DNA of 5,857 nt, taken from an uncultured Oscillospiraceae bacterium. Its GTDB lineage: Bacteria; Bacillota; Clostridia; Oscillospirales; Oscillospiraceae. Below the pieces are notes generated by a model. The model searched no databases. It had not been told where the DNA came from and worked only from the letters and a program-made list of their open reading frames with translations. The stretch lies in NCBI GenBank assembly GCA_910584285.1, contig CAJTYK010000081.1:1-5857 (forward strand). The letters are read 5' to 3'. Of this stretch, positions 5,499 to 5,857 are shown one piece after another. Every line of letters starts with the position of its first letter. The first letter of the stretch is position 1. The translations under genes were made by a program, and so were the position numbers.

Positions 5499-5538
5499 TA
5501 ATTCGGTTTGTGCAGTCGGAAGGCTGTATAGATACCAT

Positions 5539-5857
<319 letters not shown>

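Overview
The window looks like chromosomal DNA of a GC-rich, spore-forming anaerobic member of the Clostridia, most likely Oscillospiraceae (former Clostridium cluster IV). Three things point there: the 5' end of a 16S rRNA gene whose V1-V2 pattern resembles the Flavonifractor / Pseudoflavonifractor / Evtepia neighbourhood as I remember it (family-level call only, not a database match), a GerA-type spore germination operon, and an Nfn-type electron-bifurcating ferredoxin:NADP oxidoreductase. No mobile element, CRISPR array or tRNA is visible.

Layout. (1) Positions 1-1868, minus strand: a two-gene operon, nfnA then nfnB, with one base between the nfnA stop and the nfnB start; nfnB runs off the left edge with about three quarters of the gene present. 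Its likely sigma-A promoter with extended -10 lies at 1921-1950. (2) Positions 1869-2051: a 183-bp AT-rich divergent intergenic region holding that promoter on the minus strand and, on the plus strand, a good match to a forespore sigma-G promoter just ahead of the germination operon. (3) Positions 2052-5061, plus strand: three translationally coupled genes (ATGA overlaps at both junctions) encoding a full-length GerAA-type A subunit, a very short GerAC-like protein that lacks the lipobox cysteine, and a short, divergent GerAB-like membrane protein. (4) Positions 5062-5538: a non-coding rRNA promoter and leader region with a possible GC-rich terminator stem, helically phased A-tracts, two tandem consensus promoters (P1 and P2), a perfect 10-bp dyad between them, a boxA-like element and three consecutive leader hairpins. 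(5) Positions 5539-5857: the first ~319 nt of 16S rRNA, cut by the right edge.

Functionally, NfnAB should act in vegetative redox balance (NADH plus reduced ferredoxin against NADPH). The divergent operon should encode an inner-membrane nutrient germinant receptor made in the forespore. The rRNA operon is a separate, growth-driven unit. No new system is evident. The most unusual items are the reduced GerAC/GerAB subunits and the dyad between the rRNA promoters.
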